Shown here: positions 50,716-59,387 of the stretch, piece by piece
Layout of the letters: each line of letters begins with the position of its first letter
Position numbering within the stretch: the first letter of the stretch is position 1
From: Candidatus Woesearchaeota archaeon
GTDB taxonomy: Archaea; Nanobdellota; Nanobdellia; Woesearchaeales; ARS49
Length of the DNA: 64,000 nucleotides
Reading direction: 5' to 3'
Assembly: GCA_019322895.1 (NCBI GenBank)
Contig: JAHWHZ010000001.1
Location: 124,001 to 188,000, forward strand
The notes under the pieces: model-generated
The model's input: only the letters and a program-made list of their open reading frames with translations
What the model was told of the DNA's origin: nothing
The model's database searches: none
Program-made: the position numbers and the translations under genes

Positions 50716-53331
50716 TTACATTTCTGTAACTGTTGTGTCTGTCAAGCTGGTACCAGTGACCATTGCACTTGTACCTGCAATACCAGTTACCTGACCGGTT
50801 GCAACAGCTCTGCAGCCCTGCCTTGTATTCTTAGCAGTTCGTCCTGCAATTAGCATAGCAACTCTGCCATTAGCGTGGGTGTACATCTTGACAATAGCCT
50901 TGTTCTCAGGGACTGCTTCCCAGCATGGATCTGGGTTGCCCATCAACTGAGCTGCTATTGGGTTTGCACATGGTCCGCCAACAACAATCGCATTCCATTG
51001 TGTAATGTCTGCGATTTCGCTTGCCAACTTTGCAGTTCCTAGCTGGATTGGCTGTACTTGCTCGGTCATTCCACCAGTTGCAACATCTGCTACAGCGATC
51101 TGTCCACCAGTTACAAAGGTTCTTGAACCTCTCTGGCTCAATGGGTATTCAACAGTCAAGTCTTCAGCTTGTGTGCTGGACTGTGGCCTGTATACTTCAA
51201 AGAATACACCATATCCGCTCATAGCATGCTCAAGGTCCTCATTCTCTTCCAAGTCAAATGGTCCGAAAAGAGTGCCTCTTGCAGCTACTGGTACTGGATC
51301 TATCAATCCAATCCTGTTGTTTGCTCTTGCTTCAACAGTTACATTGATAACTTCATCGATCAGTGCTTCGTCAAACTCCTTAGCCAAGGTAATTAATTCC
51401 ATTGTTGCATTTGTTTGGAATAGAGTACAAAGTAATTCATTACCTATAGGTACCGGTCTTCCTAAGTTTGCTGCTGGTTGACTTGCGTTTACACACTCTG
51501 AAGTATTGAAGTTTATCAATCCTTCTCCTTGCAATCCAATCAATACTCTTCTAGATGCATTAAATACGCCGTCTGCATCTAAGTCAGCTACAATATTTGT
51601 GTTAGTTGCTCCGCAAACTGCTGCTTGCCTGTTGACTTCTAGCAAGTATGTCACTCCGCCAACAACAAGATTTGCCTGACATGTGTTTGCATCGTATGTT
51701 GTCTCTCGTGTACCTGTTGCAAGATCTGTGAAGGTCAGCCTTCTATTAGCTGTATCGATGCTGTTATACCTTAACACGTGCGTGAAACAAGTGTTGTCTG
51801 CTGCATTTGCTACATTTGTGTTGTATGGGAATGCAGCACAATCACTTAATATAAAGTAGTCTCTTCTTGCGATTGGGTATGGGCCCGCAGTTGGTGTTGC
51901 GTTGTTTGAACCTTCTGCAAACCAGAGTCTGTTGTCATCATCTCCCCAATAGAAGTTTGCTCCTTTGTTGCTTATCAATGGTGTGTCATACATTATTCCT
52001 TCTTGGTTTGTGAACTCCAGGTCATATTCTCTACTTCCTCTTGCATCCCATCTTACTATTGTCACTCCAGTATCCATCAAGCCTTCGTAGCGGATGTCCC
52101 AGAACGGTGTAAGCATACCTTCTGGCTCATCAAGCTGCTCTCTCAAGCCTGTTCCTGGAGGTATATACACGTCTCCTAAGACAGCATCTGCAAAAAGTCT
52201 ATATCTGATGTCTGTAATCTCAAACTCATTACCAACAGCCATAGCGCCTCTCATCCTAACTCTAGAGTCTTCAATTGTCTCTTCATTGACCTTTGTTCCA
52301 GAACTCTCAAATGCAGCATCTGACACGTTTGAATCATAGAAAGACACTTTGTATGCTCCAATGTAGAACTGTACAATGGATTTTTGTATGTCTTTTCCTG
52401 TAGCCAAGATGTCTCTGATACCAATCTGAGTACCGTCTGCAAGAACATCTGTCTCTCCATCTCTTAGCTCGCTGGTAATTTCTCCATTAACTCTAAACTT
52501 AACAGAGCCTTCTCCAGCTGCTGCTGTCTCTGAAATAACAAGCACTTCAACTTCATACTCTTTTCCATCAACAACATATGTCTCTTTGTCATTCTCTCCA
52601 AGGATTCCTGCAACAGCTCCGCCCATCAAGTCCATCTTTAATGAGATGTTGTTCAAGAACAGGTCTGTGTCAACAACTACAAATGGCTGGCCTAGCATGA
52701 ACAAGTCCTTGTCTTCAAGGTCTTGCAAGTCTCTTTGGTTTGTTACACCGATGATTCTTGACCTAAGGCCTTCTTCAAATTCAAGCTCCCATTCATATAA
52801 TTCCCTGTTTGCTCTCCAATATAAGTAGTGTCCTACTTTGTCTCTTTCATCTTCATCAAAGATAGTAGATCCGCTTGGCGGGAATGTTGCGTTGGTTGTT
52901 GGAAATCTTATATATTGGTTGTATTCTGTTGATCCCCTGTTTGTGACTATCTGACCGCCCTTAAGCATGTCCAAGTCAACTTCTGTAAAAGTCTCTCTTA
53001 CGTCTCCGATTGTTTCGTTCAATTCAAGCAGGTCTGATGTACTGCCTACTTCTGCAGCGTCACCAGTTACTACAACTCCAGTAACCGCAGGTGTAGTTGT
53101 CTGAGTCTTAACAACCGCTGCTTGCTGTAACGCGCCTTGCACGTCCATTGCTCCTACCACGTCTGAACCAGCCGCATTATCTCCAATCACCACTGCCAAA
53201 TTTGGATCTGGCATCCCGTCCTTGACAAACGGTGCTGGAAAATCAGCCAAGCTCCACGCTGAAGCCCCAAAAATCGTTGCCCCGACCATAGTCAATCCTA
53301 CGCCTAAAGCAACTATTTTCTTCACATTCAT
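50716..53331 (-). CDS. Major S-layer protein
   Basis: Protein of 871 residues. Signal peptide (KKIVALGVGLTMVGATIFGA) then an archaeal S-layer N-terminal domain (WSLADFPAPFVKDG, LAVVIGDNAAGSD). The remainder is beta-rich with many Asn/Thr and a few cysteines, ending without a transmembrane helix. GGAGGTG precedes the ATG, and a structured leader is present. It is probably the main cell-envelope lattice protein, at high expression. Confidence 0.9.
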   Translation of the reverse strand: MNVKKIVALGVGLTMVGATIFGASAWSLADFPAPFVKDGMPDPNLAVVIGDNAAGSDVVGAMDVQGALQQAAVVKTQTTTPAVTGVVVTGDAAEVGSTSDLLELNETIGDVRETFTEVDLDMLKGGQIVTNRGSTEYNQYIRFPTTNATFPPSGSTIFDEDERDKVGHYLYWRANRELYEWELEFEEGLRSRIIGVTNQRDLQDLEDKDLFMLGQPFVVVDTDLFLNNISLKMDLMGGAVAGILGENDKETYVVDGKEYEVEVLVISETAAAGEGSVKFRVNGEITSELRDGETDVLADGTQIGIRDILATGKDIQKSIVQFYIGAYKVSFYDSNVSDAAFESSGTKVNEETIEDSRVRMRGAMAVGNEFEITDIRYRLFADAVLGDVYIPPGTGLREQLDEPEGMLTPFWDIRYEGLMDTGVTIVRWDARGSREYDLEFTNQEGIMYDTPLISNKGANFYWGDDDNRLWFAEGSNNATPTAGPYPIARRDYFILSDCAAFPYNTNVANAADNTCFTHVLRYNSIDTANRRLTFTDLATGTRETTYDANTCQANLVVGGVTYLLEVNRQAAVCGATNTNIVADLDADGVFNASRRVLIGLQGEGLINFNTSECVNASQPAANLGRPVPIGNELLCTLFQTNATMELITLAKEFDEALIDEVINVTVEARANNRIGLIDPVPVAARGTLFGPFDLEENEDLEHAMSGYGVFFEVYRPQSSTQAEDLTVEYPLSQRGSRTFVTGGQIAVADVATGGMTEQVQPIQLGTAKLASEIADITQWNAIVVGGPCANPIAAQLMGNPDPCWEAVPENKAIVKMYTHANGRVAMLIAGRTAKNTRQGCRAVATGQVTGIAGTSAMVTGTSLTDTTVTEM

Positions 53332-53698
53332 TATTCAAACACCTCCGTGTTTTTTTTGGCTATCTTTACGTGTGTAAAGATCTTGCTTTCTTGTGTAAAA
53401 ACATAAACGTCTCCACACGTTTTTAAGAACACATATTCACATACATGTCCTCTTTTTTTCTGACCAGCATAAGAGTATGATTACTAGTCAGATTTGTTAA
53501 AAGGATAAAGTTTGATTTATAAATTTTTCTAAAAGTCGGGATAACGTCGACAAACCACAAGGCACCATGCACCTCATCTGCCTAAAATCAAAGGATTTGG
53601 CGTGTTGCCACTCCAAAATGAGAATAACTTTTTTGGCACAAAAACCTTCAAAATCCATTTTTGCTTTATAAATACCCTCTTTTTCTTTATAAATGAAA
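53332..53698 (-). promoter_or_regulatory. S-layer leader with hairpins and promoter region; no other gene
   Basis: From the ATG outward: GGAGGTG, then ATCTTTAC-GTGT-GTAAAGAT (53362-53381, perfect 8-bp stem), then AAACGT-GTGGAG-ACGTTT (about 53411-53428). A TATA-like TTTATAAA lies at 53516-53523. If that is the promoter, the leader is about 160 nt and structured, as would suit a long-lived mRNA. Beyond, GGGTATTTATAAAG (about 53664-53677, minus) is a second possible TATA with no convincing coding region. Confidence 0.5.
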
Positions 53699-53925
53699 TG
53701 CGGGGTGCAGGACTTTCGATAAGGGATCACATGATCGCATGTCCCGCCAGGTCTCTGAAAGAGCACCTGGCCGTACGCCAGTACGTATAGGGTGCAGTCC
53801 CTTACATTCGAACCTGCGTAGGCACTAAGCCATCAGGTGTCTTCAAGTCATCGCCCTTCTGGGCTCAGCATACCTGAAAACGACTTGCCTAAGCCTGACC
53901 CGTTTGGCCACTCCGGCAACCCCGC
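53699..53925 (-). tRNA. tRNA-Leu(TAG) with canonical and 94-nt T-loop introns
   Basis: Acceptor GCGGGGT/ACCCCGC, discriminator A (53699), anticodon stem TCAGG/CCTGA with TAG at 53891-53889, and long variable arm GGC-TTAGT-GCC. Intron 1 (53839-53887, 49 nt) is at 37/38. Intron 2 (53713-53806, 94 nt) interrupts the T-loop between TTCGAA and T (59/60). Splicing restores GCAGG-TTCGAAT-CCTGC. The junction folds into a clean bulge-helix-bulge: TTCGA/TCGAA centre, bulges ATG and AGT, and outer stem TAAGGGA/TCCCTTA. The insert itself is rich in stems. Confidence 0.88.
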
Positions 53926-54228
53926 AAAATTTTAAAAAAGTTGGCAAAAATCTTAGTTTTTGGCAACCTCAAAAACGTTTGACGTTTTTGATGTTTGATC
54001 AAAGCGCTCTTTGTTCGTGCTCCAGAAGCAACCCATCAAATGTTTGCTCTCGCAAACATGGGCTCTACTCTTCTCTCGCACTCACAATGTCGCGCAGTCG
54101 CATGCAAGCAAAAGCATTTTTACGATGCCTGCGCATATTGCCTGAGTAAAGAAGAAACAAAAGCCACGCATATATAAAACTAACTGTAATTTCGCTTGAA
54201 GAACTATCAGGAACTTTTCAGGAAAGAA
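53926..54228 (-). other. 303-bp intergenic region with hairpins; possible RNA
   Basis: No convincing gene. It contains ATGTTTGC-TCTC-GCAAACAT, a perfect 8-bp stem (about 54040-54059), and a smaller AAAACGTTT/GACGTTTT pairing near 53973. A TATA-like TTTATATA on the minus strand (about 54168-54176) could start an RNA running toward tRNA-Leu, or the region may be the tRNA leader and the end of the LSm/L37e message. A TATA-like TTTTTTAAAATT just beyond 53925 is close to the tRNA. Confidence 0.35.
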
Positions 54229-54396
54229 TCAAGCCTTTTTCTGCCAATTGTAAGATCTCAGCTTTGAGCTTCTTCCAAATCCGCAGCTAGCACATTTTTT
54301 CTTGCTTGTGTGATAAGAACGCTTTCCGCACCGCCTGCAAACTATGTGCGACTTGCCTTTTGACTGCTTTCCTTTTGATGGCGTTCCTTTTGTCAT
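54229..54396 (-). CDS. rpl37e: Ribosomal protein L37e
   Basis: Short protein of 55 residues. It has MTKGTPSKGKQSKGK, then a zinc ribbon of two CxxC pairs (VCRRCGKRSYHT and KKCASCGFGRS), matching L37e in length and motif order. It is in the large ribosomal subunit. It lies 13 bp after LSm on the same strand; LSm-L37e is a classic archaeal pair. Confidence 0.93.
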   Translation of the reverse strand: MTKGTPSKGKQSKGKSHIVCRRCGKRSYHTSKKKCASCGFGRSSKLRSYNWQKKA

Positions 54397-54409
54397 CTTG
54401 CTCAGCTCT

Positions 54410-54634
54410 TTATGCTGGTGAGATCAGTATTATAGTATCTCCTCTTATGAACACTGTTCCAAGCTTTCGCTTAACTTCACCGTCTATTCTTTCTTCTGTA
54501 TCATCTAATACGACATTTATGTGTATGTCGAACGCTTTCAGTGTTCCTATGTACTGTCTCTGATTTTTCAGATCCACTATTACTTTCTTGTCTTTTGCCC
54601 TGTTAAGAGCATCCAAAGGTCTTGCATCAACCAT
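54410..54634 (-). CDS. lsm: Sm-like archaeal protein (LSm)
   Basis: Protein of 74 residues with the two Sm motifs. Sm1 is YIGTLKAFDIHINVVLDDTEE and Sm2 is LGTVFIRGDTIILISP. It should form a heptameric RNA-binding ring. The promoter is GAAAGCTTTAAATA at 54691-54704 (minus), resembling those before TFB and RNA polymerase. Co-transcribed with L37e. Confidence 0.94.
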   Translation of the reverse strand: MVDARPLDALNRAKDKKVIVDLKNQRQYIGTLKAFDIHINVVLDDTEERIDGEVKRKLGTVFIRGDTIILISPA

Positions 54635-54690
54635 TTATTGCACCCCTCTAAAAAATTTAAAATAATTTATCTTGAAAGATAGATGCGCAG

Positions 54691-54704
54691 TATTTAAAGC
54701 TTTC
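54691..54704 (-). promoter_or_regulatory. BRE/TATA promoter of lsm-rpl37e: GAAAGCTTTAAATA
   Basis: Same core as before TFB, read on the minus strand, about 60 bp before the LSm ATG. The region 54635-54921 around it holds no other supported gene; a 102-codon frame there overlaps this promoter and the end of the upstream gene. Confidence 0.55.
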
Positions 54705-54921
54705 TATACTAGAAGCAATGTCGAGTCCAACAACAATGCTGCCTGCGGAGTTCGCAATTTTACATGCCTGCTTTGATAAATCCGAATCACAAACAGTTTT
54801 AGCAGCAGAACGAAGCGCAGCATTACTGCCTGCGTAGTCTGGGGTTATTAAGTTTTTGCGTTCATAAATCTGTACGTAAGCGATGAAACAAGCGAGACGT
54901 AGCGCAGCATTTGACTCAAGA

Positions 54922-56397
54922 CTAGAATCTTTTCTTTGATTTTTTGAGTCCAAACAGAACCGCATAAATAATGCACCCTATTCCCACAAGTATCGCAAGA
55001 ATCAAGAAAAACCACGTGAAAAATCCTTTGCCTTTTTTCTTTTCTTTTTCAGCTGTTTTCAATGGCAGCGGCTTTCTTTCTATTTTTTCTTCGCTTGTTT
55101 TTTCTGCCTGTTCAGTTTCTTTTTCTTCTGCTTTGACTGATTCCTGCAAATCTGCCTCTGTATTTTCTTCGATTAAAAGTTCTTTTGGCATCTCTTCTGA
55201 TTCGCTTGTCTGCTCTTCTTTTGTTTCTTCAATCTTTTGTTCTTCTGCAAGCTGTTCTGTGCAGGCATCTCCTTGCCCGTCTTTGTCAGAGTCCAGCTGG
55301 TCTTCATTGGCAAGGTCTGGGCAGTTGTCCACAAAATCAAAGACACCGTCATTATCCAGGTCTTCTGCAATCACCAATCGTATAACTGAATCTGTTTCGT
55401 CATTATCATTGTTAAGGTCTCCTGCCAATGCCTCATTTGTAGAGAAGACTAACTTGTTCTCAAAGATCCTCGGATTCTTGCCGTAGATTTCACTTTTTGC
55501 AAAAGTGTCTTTGTCTATATCATATACTGCAAGCTTGTTGTCCTGTGTGAAAGCAATGAGGTTGTTTGTTATTGCAGGCTCTGCTGCCTTTATTCCTGTT
55601 TCAGTTAAGTCTTCTTGCGGAATATTGTAATAAAAAAGAATATTTTTTGGAGTGACAGATGCCGCGATGCTTTCTGCATTTATTGTCGGTTTTTGTCCTG
55701 CAGCAAAAGTGCTTAAGGTCCTTTCTGATATTATCTTATAGTATCTTAACACAGTGTCTTCTTTGTCATTGTCTTCATTCAGGTCCTCATCTTCTTCTTT
55801 TTCTTTTGTCTCAAATATTATATATTCATCTGATATTGAAGGGTTTGTTCCTGAAGCCAGCGTGTTTGTCAGCTCTTTTGTTGATATCTTATAGTATCTT
55901 ATTATTGAGTCCTGCTTGTCGCCATCATCATTGTAATCAACACCCATCCAGGATTCTGGTGTTGAAAAAACTATCATATCTTTGAATATCCTTGGATTCT
56001 CTCCTTCGACTGTCGTGCTTCTGACTTTCTTGTCTTTCAGGCTGTAATATAATATTACATTATCATTTGTGTCCCCATCTTCATTAAGGTCAAGATCCTG
56101 GTCTGATTCTGTTGTCTCAAACACGATGTAGTCCTCATAGATGGATGGGTTATGGCCTGCAATCTCTGTGCTGGAAAGCTTTCCTGAATCAATATCATAA
56201 TATCTTATTACCTTGTCTTGCTTATCATCATCCTTGTTCAGGTCTATATCAATGTCTTGTTCAGATGCTTCAAAAGCGATTATGCTGCCATAGATCACAG
56301 GATTTCTTCCAACAGCTTTTGTATTTATAACTTTCAAGGCCGCAGCATTAGCAGAAATCAAGACAATCAATATGAATAAAAATACTATTTTTTTCAT
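54922..56397 (-). CDS. Secreted beta-propeller protein with calcium-type repeats and C-terminal anchor
   Basis: Protein of 491 residues. Signal peptide (about 1-20), then about six to seven repeats of a propeller blade, each with (N)P-x-I-x-x-(D/N) and I(V/I)FET/FST followed by an acidic loop such as DLNEDGDTND and a strand IRYYKI. A thrombospondin type-3-like DNDGVFDFVDNCPD and DSDKDGQGDAC follow, then an acidic linker and a transmembrane helix (FTWFFLILAILVGIGCIIY) with a basic tail. A calcium-binding surface protein is likely. Confidence 0.75.
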   Translation of the reverse strand: MKKIVFLFILIVLISANAAALKVINTKAVGRNPVIYGSIIAFEASEQDIDIDLNKDDDKQDKVIRYYDIDSGKLSSTEIAGHNPSIYEDYIVFETTESDQDLDLNEDGDTNDNVILYYSLKDKKVRSTTVEGENPRIFKDMIVFSTPESWMGVDYNDDGDKQDSIIRYYKISTKELTNTLASGTNPSISDEYIIFETKEKEEDEDLNEDNDKEDTVLRYYKIISERTLSTFAAGQKPTINAESIAASVTPKNILFYYNIPQEDLTETGIKAAEPAITNNLIAFTQDNKLAVYDIDKDTFAKSEIYGKNPRIFENKLVFSTNEALAGDLNNDNDETDSVIRLVIAEDLDNDGVFDFVDNCPDLANEDQLDSDKDGQGDACTEQLAEEQKIEETKEEQTSESEEMPKELLIEENTEADLQESVKAEEKETEQAEKTSEEKIERKPLPLKTAEKEKKKGKGFFTWFFLILAILVGIGCIIYAVLFGLKKSKKRF

Positions 56398-56480
56398 ACC
56401 AGAGAGAAAAAACTGTTCTTATTTATACTTTTCTCTCAACAAGCATAAAGTTTATAAAGAATCACCCAATTTCGTGGGTT

Positions 56481-56864
56481 ATGGCTATTTCACAGCGAGG
56501 AAGACAATCCAAGAAGGTCTCTGGGGGGACATATAAATCTCCTAGGGCAAAGAAGAAGTATGAGCTAGGCAGGGTTCCAACTAACACTTCTATTGCAGAA
56601 AAAGATGCAAGAAAAGAGCTTCGCGGCATGGGCGGAAACAAGAAGACAATTCTTTTGAATGCAAGCACTGTTAACTTGTTTAACCCAAAGACAAAGAAGT
56701 TTGAGAAAGCAAAGCTTGCAAAAGTAACTGAGTGCCCTGCTAACCTGAACTATGTCAGAAGGAACATATTGACCAAGGGCACTATTGTTGAGACAGACAA
56801 GGGCAAGGCAAGACTGACCTCAAGGCCTGGCCAGAACGGTTCATTGAACGCTGTGTTGATTTAA
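56481..56864 (+). CDS. rps8e: Ribosomal protein S8e
   Basis: Protein of 127 residues. QRGRQSKKVSGGTYKSPRAK, ARKELRGMGGNKKTILLN and a C-terminal TSRPGQNGSLNAVLI match S8e, present in archaea and eukaryotes. TATA GTTTATAAAG lies about 25 nt before the ATG. It stands alone, divergent from the propeller gene. Confidence 0.93.
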   Translation: MAISQRGRQSKKVSGGTYKSPRAKKKYELGRVPTNTSIAEKDARKELRGMGGNKKTILLNASTVNLFNPKTKKFEKAKLAKVTECPANLNYVRRNILTKGTIVETDKGKARLTSRPGQNGSLNAVLI

Positions 56865-56955
56865 TTCTTTATCGTTATTGTTCTGTGATACCAAATACTT
56901 AAATATAAGTTTCAGATTCTCTAAAATAGAAGATAAAAAGTTGTGGTGTGACAGG

Positions 56956-59376
56956 GTGAATAAACAATCTACAGGCTATCTACTTAGACATGTGCGCAGC
57001 GGACAGCACGAGCTTTCTTCAGAAGAATTGAAAAGAATTGATGCAGACTTGACAGCGCGTGTTAAAAAAGAGTTTCCAGACGGCATTGTATCGGTCAATA
57101 AATTAACTAAAACTCTGAAGGATCTTCTTGCTTTTCGTGGATGGGTTGAGACAGGAACTCTTGCGACAGGCACAGGCCTAAAGCATCTTGGCTTCACGCT
57201 TATCAGCGAGGTAAAAAGCAAATCCACCGGAGCTTTGTTAAGGCAGGCATATGATAATGGCCGCAAGCTTTCTCCTGAAGAACTGAAAAGAATTGATGCT
57301 GATTTAAAGAAAAAAGTCAAAAGATTTTTTCCTAAAGGCCCTGTTCACACAGAACAATTAAGAAAAAAAGACAGCACTTTGTATAATCAGCTTGCCACGC
57401 GCAGCTGGCTGATTAAAAAAAAACGCAATGTCAGTTCTGCTTTAAATCATCTTGGCTTTATTCTTTTCAGCGAGTCAAATGGCGAGACAGTAGGAAGATT
57501 GCTTAATCAAGCAGACTGTTTTAACCGCATACTTACAGAAAAAGAAATTGAAAGAATTGATGCCGATTTGACAACACGCGTTAATTCTCTTTTTCCTGAT
57601 AAGATAGTAAATTCAAGCGTAATAAAAGATACCGCCCGCACTCTGTACAGGCACATCATACAGCGAAGCAAAATTCAGGATGAGTTTTCTGCTCCAAGAG
57701 AATATGTCAAGTCTCTTGGCTTTTGCATTGCGAGTGAACAAGAAAAAACATCAACTTCTTCCTTATTATGGCAGGCATATGATAAAAAGCGCAAGCTAAC
57801 CCCCTCAGAATTAAAGAAAATAGATGCAGATTTACGCGAAATGATTCTTAAAGATTTTCCTGACGGAGTTGTTGGAAAGGATCAGCTTTCTTCTAAATTA
57901 AAATATCTTCTTTCCTTGCGCGGCGGGGTTGCAACAGGAAAACGTTCTACAGGCAGTGCAATAAAAGCTCTTGGTTTTATGCGCGTCATTGATGCAAGCG
58001 AGCCCCTGACTCCTGAAGGCATTGTTGAGCGGTTAAAAAAATATAAACTGACTGAAAAAAAGCTTGTGCGCCATACAGACGTGATAAATACAGGAGACAA
58101 TTCGCTTGTCTATCATCTGGGCATGCTTGGAATGAAAGTCACAGGAAAATATAACATCACTGCAGGCCTTGAAGAGCTTGGCTTCAAGACAAAAAGAAAT
58201 CTTACAGGCGCAGAGATAAACAGGAAACTACAGGAGATCTGGCCTTTTGAAAAAGTAAAACAGGCGTATGAAGAAAATGATCATACAATAGTTGTTTCTC
58301 TTGAGGAAGTCAGGCTTCTACACAAAAGATTATACAATTCTATGAAATACAGGGGCTCCTCATTAAGTGCCAGAAGAAAATCCAGAGACAAGCCGATCAA
58401 TGTAGAGCAAAGAATCAACAGCCTGTACCCAGAATTCCCCCACCTTTACAGCTTTGTTTCAAGGGTTACTTCTATTGACGAGAAAGCGCTTGGAAAAAGA
58501 ATACGCGCTGCGCACTACAGTGGCATGATTGATATTGCTCCGCGGGCACTTTCAGATAGTAAAGACCCTCGCGCGCAGAAAATGTGCAGGCAGATACAGA
58601 AAGCAAATAAGAACCGTCTTGAATTTGGCGTTGAAGAGACAATGAAAGAAACAATTGCGAGAATCTCCGGTCTCAGGCCAAAAGATTATGCAAGGACAGT
58701 CTACAAGACAACAACACTTGGTCAGATTACCGAATTTGCTGCACATCTGGTTTTCCTTGTCACTCATCTGGTTGACCCCGCAGGAACATATTTTCAGAAT
58801 GGTTATGTTGACTTTTTTCCAAAAGTTGATGATGTTTATGCCCAGTTAAGGATTCCTAAAAAAGACGGCAGGCGCATCCAGCCGGACTTGCTTGTCTGCT
58901 CAGAAGATGAAAGATGCGCTGTTGAAGTGAAGTCAGGAGCAACTGCAGAATCAATCAAAGATCTTCCTGAAAAATATCAGGACATGTCTGTGTTTAGGAC
59001 AGATAAATTTCCTGGCCTTGACAGTGTTGTAGCAATTTTGCAGGTTAATGAGAGGATTTATAATGAAAATAAGGAGCGTCTTGAAGATGCAGGAATAAAA
59101 GTTATTTCTGGAGAAAAATTCATGGAGTATTTTACCATTGCAATTGATCAGCTAACCTGTTCACCGTGTCACACGTATGTTGCCGGGGCTGTGCCAAGAG
59201 TGCACAGCCTGGCAAACATATGCCGGTTCCATGAGCAGGTGATTGAGAAGCCGAACCTTGTGCTTCGTCCTTCAAACAGGCAGCTGCTAGATCATTATTC
59301 TGCCGCATTATCATCTCTCAGGGGCTGCCTTGTGAAAGCCATGCGTGAACAAAAAATATTAAATATAGGCTTGTAA
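56956..59376 (+). CDS. Repeat-containing PD-(D/E)XK nuclease-like protein
   Basis: About 806 residues from GTG 56956, preceded by GGTGTGA. TATA CTTAAATATAAG at about 56897-56909 lies after the upstream in-frame ATG (56878), which argues against that start. Four ~86-residue repeats occupy about 1-340, each with KLxxxELKRIDADL, a (F/L)FP(D/K)G segment and ending in a (H/A/S)LGF motif; a degenerate fifth follows. A unique middle part leads to the nuclease-like core: QPDLLV with Asp644, then AVEVKSG with Glu657 and Lys659. The repeats resemble DNA-binding modules of homing-type proteins. Novel architecture. Confidence 0.7.
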   Translation: MNKQSTGYLLRHVRSGQHELSSEELKRIDADLTARVKKEFPDGIVSVNKLTKTLKDLLAFRGWVETGTLATGTGLKHLGFTLISEVKSKSTGALLRQAYDNGRKLSPEELKRIDADLKKKVKRFFPKGPVHTEQLRKKDSTLYNQLATRSWLIKKKRNVSSALNHLGFILFSESNGETVGRLLNQADCFNRILTEKEIERIDADLTTRVNSLFPDKIVNSSVIKDTARTLYRHIIQRSKIQDEFSAPREYVKSLGFCIASEQEKTSTSSLLWQAYDKKRKLTPSELKKIDADLREMILKDFPDGVVGKDQLSSKLKYLLSLRGGVATGKRSTGSAIKALGFMRVIDASEPLTPEGIVERLKKYKLTEKKLVRHTDVINTGDNSLVYHLGMLGMKVTGKYNITAGLEELGFKTKRNLTGAEINRKLQEIWPFEKVKQAYEENDHTIVVSLEEVRLLHKRLYNSMKYRGSSLSARRKSRDKPINVEQRINSLYPEFPHLYSFVSRVTSIDEKALGKRIRAAHYSGMIDIAPRALSDSKDPRAQKMCRQIQKANKNRLEFGVEETMKETIARISGLRPKDYARTVYKTTTLGQITEFAAHLVFLVTHLVDPAGTYFQNGYVDFFPKVDDVYAQLRIPKKDGRRIQPDLLVCSEDERCAVEVKSGATAESIKDLPEKYQDMSVFRTDKFPGLDSVVAILQVNERIYNENKERLEDAGIKVISGEKFMEYFTIAIDQLTCSPCHTYVAGAVPRVHSLANICRFHEQVIEKPNLVLRPSNRQLLDHYSAALSSLRGCLVKAMREQKILNIGL

Positions 59377-59387
59377 TTCTTGTTTTT

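Noticed and set aside
53497..53766. 89-codon minus-strand frame
   Set aside because: It begins inside tRNA-Leu, and the shorter version starting at about 53655 has its TATA only about 13 nt from the ATG, too close for a normal archaeal start.
53904..54149. 81-codon plus-strand frame
   Set aside because: It starts inside tRNA-Leu on the opposite strand and covers hairpin-forming sequence; no promoter is seen.
54657..54965. 102-codon minus-strand frame with repeated SNAALR segments
   Set aside because: It overlaps the end of the upstream gene by 44 nt and the LSm promoter, has no internal ATG and no ribosome site. Retained only as a very weak possibility.
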